This document shows positions 38,951 through 47,892 of a stretch of 64,000 bases of DNA, piece by piece (the stretch's first letter is position 1; every line of letters begins with the position of its first letter). This DNA comes from Schlesneria paludicola DSM 18645. Its GTDB lineage: Bacteria > Planctomycetota > Planctomycetia > Planctomycetales > Planctomycetaceae. A program made the translations under genes and the position numbers. The DNA lies in the NCBI RefSeq assembly GCF_000255655.1, contig NZ_JH636436.1:409636-473635 (forward strand), read 5' to 3'. A model generated the notes under the pieces. That model saw only the letters and a list, made by a program, of their open reading frames with translations, made no database searches and was not told where the DNA came from.

Positions 38951-39412
38951 ATGCGGATTCCGACCTCACGTCAACGAGCTTCTCAAGCCGACATGCAAAC
39001 GGCCATGACACCGCTGATTGACGTGGTGTTTCAACTGCTCATCTTTTTCATCTGCGCGTCGACCGGCCATATGAAAGAGTTGCTGTTGCCCACGGATTTC
39101 CGCGCGGGCGATGTGGGGGCTGTCACGGAGCAGGAACGCGAAAAGCCATTGGGCGAGGTCTGGATTCGGCTGAAACGTGTCGGTGAAAAGACGCGTGCGT
39201 TTCTCGAAGAACGTGAGTTTGATGATCTCGCGAATCTCGGGGCGACGCTCCGTTCGCTGGCCGCGGCAGCCAATGAGATTCCTGTGAATCTCGACATTGG
39301 GGCAGAGGTCCCCCTCGGCGACGTGATCTACGTCTATGACATCTGCCGCGCCGCCCGCTTCCGTTCCGTGAACTTTGCCGCGACGGACCGTTCGATAAAC
39401 GGCACGCCTTAG
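38951..39412 (+). CDS. ExbD/TolR-like biopolymer transport protein
   Basis: 153 residues from ATG 38951 (MRIPTSRQRASQADM). A short cytoplasmic start leads into MTPLIDVVFQLLIFFI, which holds the conserved Asp of the proton path in the single membrane helix. A periplasmic domain of about 110 residues follows. ExbD/TolR works with ExbB/TolQ as a proton-driven motor energising outer-membrane processes. No ExbB partner is in the window, so it must pair with a distant gene. Repeat copy C begins 6 bp behind the stop. Confidence 0.85.
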   Translation: MRIPTSRQRASQADMQTAMTPLIDVVFQLLIFFICASTGHMKELLLPTDFRAGDVGAVTEQEREKPLGEVWIRLKRVGEKTRAFLEEREFDDLANLGATLRSLAAAANEIPVNLDIGAEVPLGDVIYVYDICRAARFRSVNFAATDRSINGTP

Positions 39413-39418
39413 ATTTCC

Positions 39419-39535
39419 CTCTGTGTCTCCGTGCCTCAGTGTCTTCCCCACCGCCGCTGGACCCACATGGACGCGACGCGTACTTCGGAAACGCACTGGT
39501 GGTGAGGGAGACACAGAGACGCGGAGACACAGAGA
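39419..39535 (-). repeat. Dispersed palindromic repeat, copy C (inverted)
   Basis: The reverse complement matches copies A and B. It carries the core catgtgggtccagcgg (plus-strand 39454-39469 in reverse) and the same 20-base stretch before it as copy B. It is longer (117 bp) because the doubled gagacacagag-type unit is present in both arms. It starts 6 bp after the ExbD stop. Confidence 0.85.
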
Positions 39536-39628
39536 AGAGGAAAATAGGGGGGCTCGCCAGGGATTGGGGGCAATGTTTATGATTGTGGGGGTGGTTGATC
39601 TGGTTCCTTTTTCGACGAAAAGATCCTC

Positions 39629-40687
39629 ATGGATAGCGCGGCTTTGCAGTTTCTCAAGGATTTACTTCACGCACCTAGTCCGTCCGGATATGAGCGGCCG
39701 GTGCAGGATGTGGTTCGTCGTTACGCGGGTACGTTCGCGGATGAGGTGCGCACCGATTGGCACGGGAATGTGATTGTCGCGGTCAATCCGACGGGTTCGC
39801 CCCGGATCATGCTTGCCGGTCACTGCGATCAGATTGGTCTGCTGGTGAAGCATATCGACGATCGAGGATTTCTGTGGGTGCATGCGATCGGCGGCTGGGA
39901 TCCGCAGGTCCTCATCGGGCAGGACGTTCAGGTCTGGACCAAAACAGGTCCCGTTGCTGGAGTGATTGCTCGAAAGCCGATTCACCTGCAGTCACCCGAA
40001 GATCGTAAGACGGTCCCCGAGATTAAAAACTTGTGGGTCGATATCGCCGTGAAAGATGGAGAAGAAGCACGAAGCCTGGTGGCGATCGGCGATCCCATTA
40101 CAGTCCAGTTGGGATATCGCGAGTTGCGAAACGGCTTGGCCGCCGCGCCCGGGATGGACAATAAGGTCGGGGCCTGGACCGTGATTTCGGCGGCAGAACG
40201 CGTCCGGCGAGGAAACCCCAAGGCGGCGGTGTTTGCAGTGTCGACGGTTCAGGAAGAGATAGGTCTGCGGGGTGTCCAGACCAGTGCTCATCAGATCGAT
40301 CCACAGCTAGGAATTGTCGTTGACGTCACGCATGCGACGGATTGCCCGACGATCGACGAGAACCAATACGGTCGCGTCAAATTGGGGAAAGGCCCGGTGC
40401 TCTATCGTGGTCCCAATGTGAACCCGGTGGTGTTCGAGCGGTTGATTGAGCAGGCGGGGGCACTGGAGATGCCTGTCCAGATCAATGGTCTGGCGACGGC
40501 GGCGAGCAACGATGCGGCGCAATTGCAACTAACGCGGGGCGGTGTGGCGACGGGACTGGTCTGTATCCCGAACCGCTACATGCACAGCCCGGTGGAAGTC
40601 GTGTCGCTGGAAGATCTAGATCATGCGGCGGAGTTGATCGCCCGCTTCTGCCTGTCGGTGGATTCCACGAGCGATTTCACTCCGTGA
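39629..40687 (+). CDS. M42 family metallopeptidase (glutamyl aminopeptidase/endoglucanase-like)
   Basis: 352 residues, normal length. All expected metal and catalytic residues are visible in order: H in LAGHCDQIGL, D in APGMDNKVGAW, the EE pair in VQEEIGLRG, D in VDVTHATD, and the C-terminal His in IPNRYMHSPVE. M42 enzymes are cytosolic, usually self-assembling aminopeptidases using two Zn or Co ions. No signal peptide is present. The gene ends 131 bp before a strong hairpin and faces rseP. Confidence 0.95.
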   Translation: MDSAALQFLKDLLHAPSPSGYERPVQDVVRRYAGTFADEVRTDWHGNVIVAVNPTGSPRIMLAGHCDQIGLLVKHIDDRGFLWVHAIGGWDPQVLIGQDVQVWTKTGPVAGVIARKPIHLQSPEDRKTVPEIKNLWVDIAVKDGEEARSLVAIGDPITVQLGYRELRNGLAAAPGMDNKVGAWTVISAAERVRRGNPKAAVFAVSTVQEEIGLRGVQTSAHQIDPQLGIVVDVTHATDCPTIDENQYGRVKLGKGPVLYRGPNVNPVVFERLIEQAGALEMPVQINGLATAASNDAAQLQLTRGGVATGLVCIPNRYMHSPVEVVSLEDLDHAAELIARFCLSVDSTSDFTP

Positions 40688-40818
40688 GTGAATATCGCAG
40701 GGGGCGGAAAGTGGTGGCCGGATTGAGGAACTGAAGCGGCCTTCTGAACCTCAGGCTCGGTCGGGTTATGTGGAAGTGCAAGACCCTTGGTTTGTGGCAG
40801 GAAATGTGATTCAAGACA

Positions 40819-40852
40819 AAGGGCCCGGGACGACATCACGTCCCGGGCCCTT
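40819..40852. terminator. Bidirectional terminator between the M42 peptidase and rseP
   Basis: Perfect 14-bp GC-rich stem (40819-40832 with 40839-40852) around the loop acatca. It has T residues at the end of each arm (ctttgtc on the minus strand, ttct on the plus). It lies between convergent genes, 40 bp from the rseP stop, so it most likely ends the dxr-rseP transcript and may serve both strands. Confidence 0.8.
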
Positions 40853-40891
40853 CTCACTTCATCGTCGTCATTGGTCCGTACGGTTGGCTTG

Positions 40892-42898
40892 TCACTTCTT
40901 CGCGAAGGGATGGATGAACAAGTCCAGGTACAGCACGAGTGCCATCAGGCACAGCAGGAAGGCAAAGCCGACATAGGTGGCCCCAATTAGCACCTTCTCG
41001 TTTGGTTTTCGTCGCGTGCAGGCTTCCCACAACAGAAAGACCATGTGCCCCCCGTCGAGGACCGGGATCGGCAGGAAGTTCAACACCGCGAGATTGACGC
41101 TCAGGAAGCCCAGGAACAGGAGCATCGCGATCCAGCCTTCCTGTGCGAACTGATAGGCCGTCTTCGCAATGCCCAGTGGGCCGTGCAATTCTTTATAGGA
41201 CACCCGACCGGTTACCAGGCTGCGAAGTGTCAGGTAAATATTTAGGGCGGATGTGCGTGTGTGTTTGATCGACATAGCACAGGCTTCGCCGATGGTATCA
41301 GCTCTTTGCATGAGCCGCTTACTTTCCAAGCGGATACCCACGATCGGAAGCAACCAGTTGGGATCGGGCTCGGGATCGACGTCGACATTCACAGGGGTCG
41401 AATCTTCCGTCACGGTCAATGTGACTTTGCGATTCGGGAACCGTTGCAGCATCCAGAAAGCCCAGGCCGAGTTGTTCTTCACGTCCGAGTCATCGAACTT
41501 GATGGTGATCGTCGAATCTTTGACCTCGTCCTGACTGCTGGCCGGCAAGTCGGCTCGCTTGGTCAGCATCATTTGCTTCAGAGGACCAGGCTTGATTCCT
41601 GCCTTTTCGGCCGGGCTGTTTGGCGCGACCGCGAGCACGACGGGCAGCATATGGAATGCGACGCCGATCGAAGGAATCGAAAGAGGTTCGCCCGGTTGTT
41701 CCGGTTGATCGAGCCAACCCGGTGCGTCGTCAGGAACCAGTTTCAACGTGACGCTTTCGCGTCCACCGCCCACCGGCTGTCGTGTGACGATCACTTCAAT
41801 TTCGGTATCCGCCCGTTTGGCGAATTCGACGGGAAGCTTTAGCGGATCGATTTCGGTGCCGATGTTCAGGCCGTCGAGTGCCGCTAGTTTGTCGCCCTTT
41901 TGCAGCCCGGCCTTCTCCGCGGGGGAGCCATGTTGGACGGCAACGATCGGTCCCGTATCGAGGGTGATGCCCAGCGTGCGGAAGAAATTGTCGGTCAGGG
42001 TAATTGTCTCGGTCGTTGGCTGGGCGAGCTTGATTCCCTTGTTGTCAAAGTGTCGCTCGACGGTAATGACGAGCGGATTCTTGGTATTGGCGGCAACAGC
42101 GCGGTGGAATTCGACCGCCGTTTTGACCTCTTGGTCGCCCACTTTGGTGATCTGGTCACCTTTGCGGATTCCGTGTTCGGGGTCTGCCGCGAATCGACCT
42201 GGAACTGGTTCATAAACCGTCAGGCTTTCCATTGGGGTCACGCCGATCTGAGGATGCGATCGTGTCGCGTCGGGTTCGACGGTGATATCGAACTGCTCTC
42301 CATTGGCATGTTTGCCTTCAAGACGCAGCGGGCCCGACGACAGAGCGACACTCATTTGCAGGTCGACGAAGGTTGAAATCGGGCTGCCGTTGATTTTCTC
42401 AATGAAGTCACCGGCGGCGATTCCGGCTTCCCATGCGGGCATTCCAGGTCGTGCATCACCAATCAACGACGGTGATGTGGGGAACCCGGCTTTAAAGACG
42501 ACGATGAAGAAGAGGAACGCAGTTAGGACGTTCATCGTCACGCCGGCCGAGATGATGGCCATGCGCTGCAGCACTGTCTTGGCGACATACGATCGTGGAT
42601 CGGCGGCGATTTCTTCACTCGTCAATTGACTGGGGTCGGCATCGTCCTGGCCCAGCATTTTCACATAGCCCCCGAAGGGAATCAGTGATAAGGCGTATTC
42701 CGTCTCGCCCCATTTCCGGCTGAACAGGACCGGGCCGAACCCGATGCTGAATCGCTCGACATTGACGTCGCACCACTTGGCCACCGCGAAGTGCCCCAGT
42801 TCGTGCAGGAAAATCACAAGGCCCAGTCCGAGCGCCGCCAGGGCGACGTTCGACGCTTTGATGGCCAGCGGCATTAATTCGACAGCGAGGATTTCCAC
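40892..42898 (-). CDS. rseP: Site-2 zinc metalloprotease RseP (M50)
   Basis: 668 residues from a GTG at 42898. The zinc motif in [13 protein letters not shown] near residue 34 and the C-terminal [15 protein letters not shown] carry the metal ligands. Between them are several PDZ-like regions, giving a longer protein than the roughly 450-residue E. coli RseP. The enzyme cleaves membrane-anchored regulators (in other bacteria, anti-sigma factors) within the membrane. The GTG has a strong ribosome binding site (aaaggag, 8-base spacing). The gene overlaps the end of dxr by 25 bp. Confidence 0.93.
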   Translation of the reverse strand: MEILAVELMPLAIKASNVALAALGLGLVIFLHELGHFAVAKWCDVNVERFSIGFGPVLFSRKWGETEYALSLIPFGGYVKMLGQDDADPSQLTSEEIAADPRSYVAKTVLQRMAIISAGVTMNVLTAFLFFIVVFKAGFPTSPSLIGDARPGMPAWEAGIAAGDFIEKINGSPISTFVDLQMSVALSSGPLRLEGKHANGEQFDITVEPDATRSHPQIGVTPMESLTVYEPVPGRFAADPEHGIRKGDQITKVGDQEVKTAVEFHRAVAANTKNPLVITVERHFDNKGIKLAQPTTETITLTDNFFRTLGITLDTGPIVAVQHGSPAEKAGLQKGDKLAALDGLNIGTEIDPLKLPVEFAKRADTEIEVIVTRQPVGGGRESVTLKLVPDDAPGWLDQPEQPGEPLSIPSIGVAFHMLPVVLAVAPNSPAEKAGIKPGPLKQMMLTKRADLPASSQDEVKDSTITIKFDDSDVKNNSAWAFWMLQRFPNRKVTLTVTEDSTPVNVDVDPEPDPNWLLPIVGIRLESKRLMQRADTIGEACAMSIKHTRTSALNIYLTLRSLVTGRVSYKELHGPLGIAKTAYQFAQEGWIAMLLFLGFLSVNLAVLNFLPIPVLDGGHMVFLLWEACTRRKPNEKVLIGATYVGFAFLLCLMALVLYLDLFIHPFAKK

Positions 42899-44058
42899 CG
42901 TTGCATCTCCTTTCGCGCCCAGTCGTCGAGGCGAAGCAGTTCCGCCAGACTTGGTTGAGCGTCGAAGTTGTGTCCTTTCAGAATATCACCACAGGCCTGT
43001 GGGATTTCTGTGAATTTCAAACTTCCGTCCAAAAATCGCTGGACGGCGACTTCATTCGCCGCGTTCAGCACGGCGCCGCAGGTCCCGCCGCGCTTTGCCA
43101 CTTCAAACCCGAGTGCCAACGCTGGGAACGCGTCGAGATCGGGAGGGAGAAAATCGAGCTGGTGGGCGCGCGTCCAATCCATGGTCGGACTGGTTCCCGC
43201 CCATCGCTCGGGGTAGGTCAGGGCATACTGGATCGGCAGTTTCATATCGGGCGGCGACAGTTGAGCCAGCACGCTGCCGTCCAGAAATTCGACGAACGAA
43301 TGCACGATGGACTGGGGATGAATGACGGCCGCAATCTGATCGGCATCCAGATCGAACAGCCAGCGGGCTTCGATGATTTCGAGAGCCTTGTTCATCATCG
43401 TCGCGGAGTCGATCGTGATCTTGGGTCCCATCTGCCAGGTGGGATGTGCCAGCGCACGGGCAATGGTCGCTTCTTGCTCGAGCCGATCTCGCGACCATCC
43501 GCGAAACGGTCCCCCGCTGGCTGTGAGTACGATTCGCTTCAAATCGCGTCGGCGACCCGAAAGCATGGCTTGGAAGACTGCGCTGTGTTCGCTGTCGACG
43601 GGGATCAGCGGTGCGCCTGTTTTTGCGGCTAGATTCATGACCAGCGGGCCGGCGACGACGAGTGTTTCTTTATTGGCGATGGCAACTCGTTTGCCCGATT
43701 CGATCGCCGCCCACGCGCCGCGAAGTCCGGCTGCACCGACGATGCCGCAGACGACGGTATCGACGTCAGGATGACTTGAGATTCGTTCCACGCCTTCAGG
43801 ACCGAACCAGACCTCGGTTTCGCGCGGAAAGGCGTTGCCACCGATCAGCTTTTGTGTCGCGGGGTCGGCCAGCACGGCAAAGCGAGGTTTTGTTCGCTGG
43901 CATTGCCGGGCCAATGGTTCCCAACTGCGGTGAGCGGTCAGCGCGGTCGCCTGCAGACGTGAGCCATGCGCCTCGATCACATCCAGACAACTGGTGCCGA
44001 TCGAGCCCGTAGAGCCGAGGACGGAAATGCGGTTCAAAGCTGGCGGATCAGAAGGCAC
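42874..44058 (-). CDS. dxr: 1-deoxy-D-xylulose 5-phosphate reductoisomerase
   Basis: 394 residues, standard length. The NADPH-binding start [18 protein letters not shown], the [11 protein letters not shown] motif, PVDSEHSA, and [25 protein letters not shown] are all present, as are the active-site Glu and Asp of these motifs. It catalyses the committed step of the MEP isoprenoid pathway. The dxr-rseP order is a conserved neighbourhood in many bacteria, usually with uppS and cdsA, which are not seen here. Confidence 0.97.
   Translation of the reverse strand: MPSDPPALNRISVLGSTGSIGTSCLDVIEAHGSRLQATALTAHRSWEPLARQCQRTKPRFAVLADPATQKLIGGNAFPRETEVWFGPEGVERISSHPDVDTVVCGIVGAAGLRGAWAAIESGKRVAIANKETLVVAGPLVMNLAAKTGAPLIPVDSEHSAVFQAMLSGRRRDLKRIVLTASGGPFRGWSRDRLEQEATIARALAHPTWQMGPKITIDSATMMNKALEIIEARWLFDLDADQIAAVIHPQSIVHSFVEFLDGSVLAQLSPPDMKLPIQYALTYPERWAGTSPTMDWTRAHQLDFLPPDLDAFPALALGFEVAKRGGTCGAVLNAANEVAVQRFLDGSLKFTEIPQACGDILKGHNFDAQPSLAELLRLDDWARKEMQRWKSSLSN
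42907..42913 (-). promoter_or_regulatory. Shine-Dalgarno site deciding the rseP GTG start
   Basis: On the minus strand aaaggag lies 8 bases before GTG 42898 and within the end of dxr. A later ATG at 42874 overlaps the dxr stop as TAATG but has no good site. The GTG start is therefore preferred; either start implies translational coupling to dxr. Confidence 0.7.
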
Positions 44059-44350
44059 GCATCACTCGCAGAGACCATCGCAGTCGAGGGATGTGTCGAC
44101 ATAACTCACGTCGTCATGACCGATTACGCACTCCCTCGGGACCGTGCATTTTAGGCGCGGATAAGATTCCCAGCAAGAGCGATGAAATTGGGGGGCATGA
44201 CGAGAGCGGGTGTCCTAAAAGCTGACAAGGTCGAAGGCCTGAGTTGGTCCTCGAACACCCTGTTGAAGTAAGGAGGACAGGCACCTTGGCATTCACGATG
44301 TCATGGCGTTTTTTGATCTGGGCGGCGCCAGTCTCCGTTAGCTCAGCAGA
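44059..44350. other. Non-coding stretch upstream of dxr
   Basis: 292 bp holding the dxr promoter region on the minus strand. It includes gtaaggaggacaggcacc, which resembles a ribosome binding site without a following gene. No protein or RNA gene was recognised. Confidence 0.4.
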
Positions 44351-44704
44351 TTACCAAACGTTCCGACATGCATGATTGAGATTTGCTTGTTGCAGGAACG
44401 ATCGAGGTGGGAGTCGGTCGTCGGTTATGCCCTCGTCGATTAGATATTTCCCCATCAGGTCCAATCCATAACTGATGCACTCGTCTAACGTTGGCATTTC
44501 TGGACCAGGGGCAGGTGGTTCCGTATACAGATTGAGCCAGCCAGATGCGGAGCGACCGGCCGTTCTATAAGTGGCTTCTAATGCGAGAGTGTTTGTGTCG
44601 TGTCGAAATTTGAAGACAGGCTTCCCCACTCCATGTGCTCCGCACGTTTGTCTCGGCAGAGATTCGCCATCCTCTCTCCGTAACGCGACGTTCGAACAGC
44701 GCAA
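44351..44704 (-). CDS. Doubtful small hypothetical protein
   Basis: 117 residues with only a TTG start. The C-terminal half (GWLNLYTEPPAPGPEMPTLDECISYGLDLMGKYLIDEG) has a protein-like composition, but the N-terminal half is Arg/Cys-rich and less convincing. There is no domain match that I know and no clear ribosome binding site. It could be a genuine small gene, the remnant of a longer one, or chance. A terminator at 44746-44782 lies just upstream of it. Confidence 0.3.
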   Translation of the reverse strand: MRCSNVALRREDGESLPRQTCGAHGVGKPVFKFRHDTNTLALEATYRTAGRSASGWLNLYTEPPAPGPEMPTLDECISYGLDLMGKYLIDEGITDDRLPPRSFLQQANLNHACRNVW

Positions 44705-44745
44705 GCGCTTTATCCAAACTGATCATCGTCACTCTTCCCTCAGAA

Positions 44746-44782
44746 ACGACCCGACCCCGGTTTATGGCCGGGGTCGGGTCGT
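44746..44782 (-). terminator. Terminator of the secreted Val/Gln/Pro-rich protein gene
   Basis: Perfect 15-bp stem (44746-44760 with 44768-44782) around the loop tttatgg, followed on the minus strand by ttt. It lies 20 bp behind the stop of the minus-strand gene at 44802, a classical intrinsic terminator arrangement. Confidence 0.8.
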
Positions 44783-44801
44783 CATTTTAAGAGCGGTACC
44801 A

Positions 44802-45638
44802 CTAGCGTGCGTTCCGTTGCCATGCAGCTGCGGCCGAAGGAACACCCGTGAACATTGACGTCTTTCGCGCGGGGACCGTCGCTTCTTCGCGTGGGGCGGG
44901 GACGGAGCGAGCTGGAACGGTTTCTTCGTAGGGGCTAGGCCGTGGTGCCGGTGCAACCGGAGTTGCAGGTTGGAATTGAGGGGTGGAGCTGATTGCTGGA
45001 TAGCCACCCGATGGCACCGTCATCGCAGGCATGGTTGGAATCATGGCCGATGAATAGGGGGCAGGTTGAAACCGCGGTGCCGCCACACCGATCGTCGTCG
45101 GAGCGAACTGCATTCCCAGCGCGGGGCCGCCGTTACAGGTGTCACAACTTGAAGCGAAGGCCGTTGCCTGGACTGGAACTGTTTCCTGAACGTATTGCAC
45201 CGACTGGACGGGCACCATTCGCGTCGAAACCTGGGGGACGCGACGGGTGACCTGCACAGGCACCGCGACCGTTTTGACCTGTTGTTGAATCGTGGTCTGC
45301 TGGACTTGTTTGGTGACCGGTTTCGGAACCCAGACCATTTGGTAGCCGCCTTCATCGACGGTGACCGTCTTGCAGCTCGTCACGGGGATGTTTTCGACCA
45401 CTTGCTTGTGGCAAACCTGGGTTTCGGCGACATCCGCGAACGTCGTCACTTGCTGCGCCTGAAGCTGTGTCGTCACCACGGGGCGATTGCGCGTCACGGT
45501 GCACTGTACGGGAACGACCGGTGGGTCGATCGTGCAATAGGCGGGAAGGGGCTGTCCGTAGAACTGGGCTTCGGAAATGGCCGGCCAAGCGCATGCCACA
45601 AAAGCCAAGGTCACATTGCGGAACAGTGAATGGTTCAT
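44802..45638 (-). CDS. Secreted Val/Gln/Pro-rich protein of planctomycete type
   Basis: 278 residues from ATG 45638. A signal peptide (MNHSLFRNVTLAFVACAWPAISEA) is followed by a region (about 45-155) of alternating Val/Thr/Gln/Pro repeats of the type KPVTKQVQQTTIQQQ and VPVQVTRRVPQVSTR, with scattered Cys (QCT, VCHK, SCKT, CDTC). The C-terminal third is Pro/Ala/Ser-rich. The pattern suggests an extended beta-rich surface or structural protein. Similar proteins with repeated V-x-x-KPV units occur in planctomycetes without known function. Confidence 0.7.
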   Translation of the reverse strand: MNHSLFRNVTLAFVACAWPAISEAQFYGQPLPAYCTIDPPVVPVQCTVTRNRPVVTTQLQAQQVTTFADVAETQVCHKQVVENIPVTSCKTVTVDEGGYQMVWVPKPVTKQVQQTTIQQQVKTVAVPVQVTRRVPQVSTRMVPVQSVQYVQETVPVQATAFASSCDTCNGGPALGMQFAPTTIGVAAPRFQPAPYSSAMIPTMPAMTVPSGGYPAISSTPQFQPATPVAPAPRPSPYEETVPARSVPAPREEATVPARKTSMFTGVPSAAAAWQRNAR

Positions 45639-45881
45639 GAACCAGATTCCTCGATTGATCAGCGGTCGGATTGAAGTATGGCCGCCATGCATGATCGGAG
45701 ACAGATCGAGACTCGAGCAGGCTCGAGTCTGTACTTGCGATTCCATGAATCGTGCTCCGTGTTCCGACGGCCCGTCATACAACAACAGCTATTCGGTGTA
45801 TCGGTGAACCCGGGCCTGCAACTGTTGTCAAAATCGGAAAACTGAGAGAATCTTTCGCAATCGTTTTATTTTGCGACTACG

Positions 45882-47519
45882 TTACGGCGTTTCTGGCAGG
45901 TTGTCAGAGCTTGTTGCGGCGGAATTGGCCGATGCCGTCGGTTCAAGCCGCGGAAAGTGGCGCGCAAACTCAGGCTCGCACTGACGTAACATCAGATTCG
46001 GGGCCAGATTCACGATGACCGCAGCGACAATCAACGGGGCCAGTGTCCAGTGGCTGCGGCGTTTGACGGCTGTGGTCTCGGTAGGAATCAACGTTCGGGC
46101 GGTCAATTCATCGAACATGCTGTAGACCGCGATTGCCGAAAGAATAGTGGCCACAAGGGTGCAAGCCAAAACGAGCAAGCTGCCCGCGATCAGTTCCGAA
46201 AACAACAGGTCACTACTGGCGAACAGTCCGGCCGCGAAGAGCGCGAGCATCAAGAGCAGTACCCGGTTCGATTCCCGCGACGTCTCACGGGGAGGGGTGT
46301 CCGCAGTTCCCACTGAGGTGGCGCCAAGTGCGATCCAAGACAGTGCGAGCGAGGTGATCAGTTGCTGCTGCATCAGCCATGTCATGCAAAGTCCTGTCAG
46401 ACTGAACGCGTGACAGCCAAGGAGTGAGAGACCGGAAAGGCTCAGGAAGATATTCGCGGAACGCACTTGCGGGTTGCTCGGTACGATCGCGCGCAGGGCG
46501 CCCCAAAGGGCACTTCCCAGTGCGACGGCGACGATCATTCCGTCCAGTTCCATGAACAATGATGGTGCGATGGGAAAGACGAATCGCAGCCATGCCGTGC
46601 CGACGACCGAAGATAAACCGACCAGACACAACGTGGCGATGGGGCCAGGCGTGTTGCGAAAGATGGCAAGCATCGGTGAATGAAAGGGGAACAGTCCAAA
46701 CTGGATAGCGAAGCCGCACGACATCAGGCAAAACATCCAGGGAAAAACGTCGCCTGCATAATGAAACGCCAGTTGATTGTTCGACATCCATTTTTGAATC
46801 TCGAACACGATTGCGGCGATGTTCCAGAGGGCTTTCGGTGGGGGAGACGCATCTTCGATTTTCATCCAGGGAACCGCCATGACCAGCATCGCGAACCCCA
46901 GCATGACGAACGCTCCGCCGCAGAGTTGCATCCACAGAAATCGTTCGGCGAGAGTTCGCCGTTGCGATCCACCCGATTGGCCGATCAGCACGGACATGAT
47001 CAGCACTGCCGTTCCAAACGCGACAAGGTACAACCGCAGGTCATACGCCAGCATGGCGCCGATCGATGCTGATTCAAACAACAGCACACCAGGGGCACAC
47101 CATCCTGAGCCATTGTGAGGCTCTTCGGTTCGCCACAAGATGATGCACGTGCAAAGGATTAACACGAACGTGGGCCATAGGTTAATCCCGTCGACGGCCA
47201 GCCAACGCTGCGAGTATTGGTCGGCCCTCTGTTTGTCGACTTGCCTGTGCAGAATTTCACGGTCATCCGCGATGGAACGCGCGCTCGCGCCCGGTTCAGG
47301 AACGAGGCGTCTGGCCGCAATCTCGTCATTCCGCTCGAGTATCGACTGCCAGGCGACGCCACCGAAGAGCAGCAGGGTACACACTGCGTTAGAGACGGCA
47401 AAGTGACGAACCAGATCCCGCTCGGTCAATGCCGCAGCTGATGTGACGAGAAACCCGATCACGGGTGACAACATCAACAGCAGTGGCAATTGATCCCAGA
47501 GCGATGTGAACCAGTTCAT
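45882..47519 (-). CDS. Orphan NuoM/NuoN/MrpD-like membrane protein
   Basis: 545 residues with about fourteen hydrophobic helices. The central region FAIQFGLFPFHSPMLAIF...GPIATLCLVGLSS aligns by eye with the conserved NuoM/NuoN stretch around the broken helix (PLHGWLPDAH...). The Lys found in that stretch of working antiporter subunits appears replaced (Gln in AIQFG), and the Asp/His of LPDAH are missing. No other complex I or Mrp gene is adjacent. It may be a diverged ion-transport subunit working with a partner elsewhere. Family membership is inferred from pattern only. Confidence 0.7.
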   Translation of the reverse strand: MNWFTSLWDQLPLLLMLSPVIGFLVTSAAALTERDLVRHFAVSNAVCTLLLFGGVAWQSILERNDEIAARRLVPEPGASARSIADDREILHRQVDKQRADQYSQRWLAVDGINLWPTFVLILCTCIILWRTEEPHNGSGWCAPGVLLFESASIGAMLAYDLRLYLVAFGTAVLIMSVLIGQSGGSQRRTLAERFLWMQLCGGAFVMLGFAMLVMAVPWMKIEDASPPPKALWNIAAIVFEIQKWMSNNQLAFHYAGDVFPWMFCLMSCGFAIQFGLFPFHSPMLAIFRNTPGPIATLCLVGLSSVVGTAWLRFVFPIAPSLFMELDGMIVAVALGSALWGALRAIVPSNPQVRSANIFLSLSGLSLLGCHAFSLTGLCMTWLMQQQLITSLALSWIALGATSVGTADTPPRETSRESNRVLLLMLALFAAGLFASSDLLFSELIAGSLLVLACTLVATILSAIAVYSMFDELTARTLIPTETTAVKRRSHWTLAPLIVAAVIVNLAPNLMLRQCEPEFARHFPRLEPTASANSAATSSDNLPETP

Positions 47520-47892
47520 TCCTTGCAGGCCCTTTCTGGACGGATGCTAAGCGAACGGATGGCGAGAAAACAGCGTTGAGTCGGGGAGGGCGTGGGCGAA
47601 GCCTAGGGGACGACGCAACGCACATCGCGATATCACGACGATGGCGAAAACCACAATTCGATCCAAACGTTGACAACCTTCACTGTCCCATGGGCGACTC
47701 GCGAGAGCAGTGTCTCGGTGCCGATCGTGATTGCGCAATTGCTCAGTGGGTTTTGCCGAAAGTACGTGGCGTGTCTGAGCGAATTTGGGCGGCGGTGAGG
47801 GACGACGTCTAAACAGGCTGCTATCATGTTGCGGCCGTGCTGCGCGTCTGGATCATGTCACGCATTTCAAGAGAGAAAGAAAGACCGAACCG
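47520..47892. other. Divergent intergenic region before the M19 dipeptidase gene
   Basis: 373 bp between divergent genes; it should contain both promoters. Small frames here show no recognisable protein. No repeat or strong hairpin was seen. Confidence 0.45.

Noticed and set aside
44221-44290. gtaaggaggacaggcacc as a ribosome binding site of a small gene
   Set aside because: No in-frame start with a credible protein follows within normal spacing.
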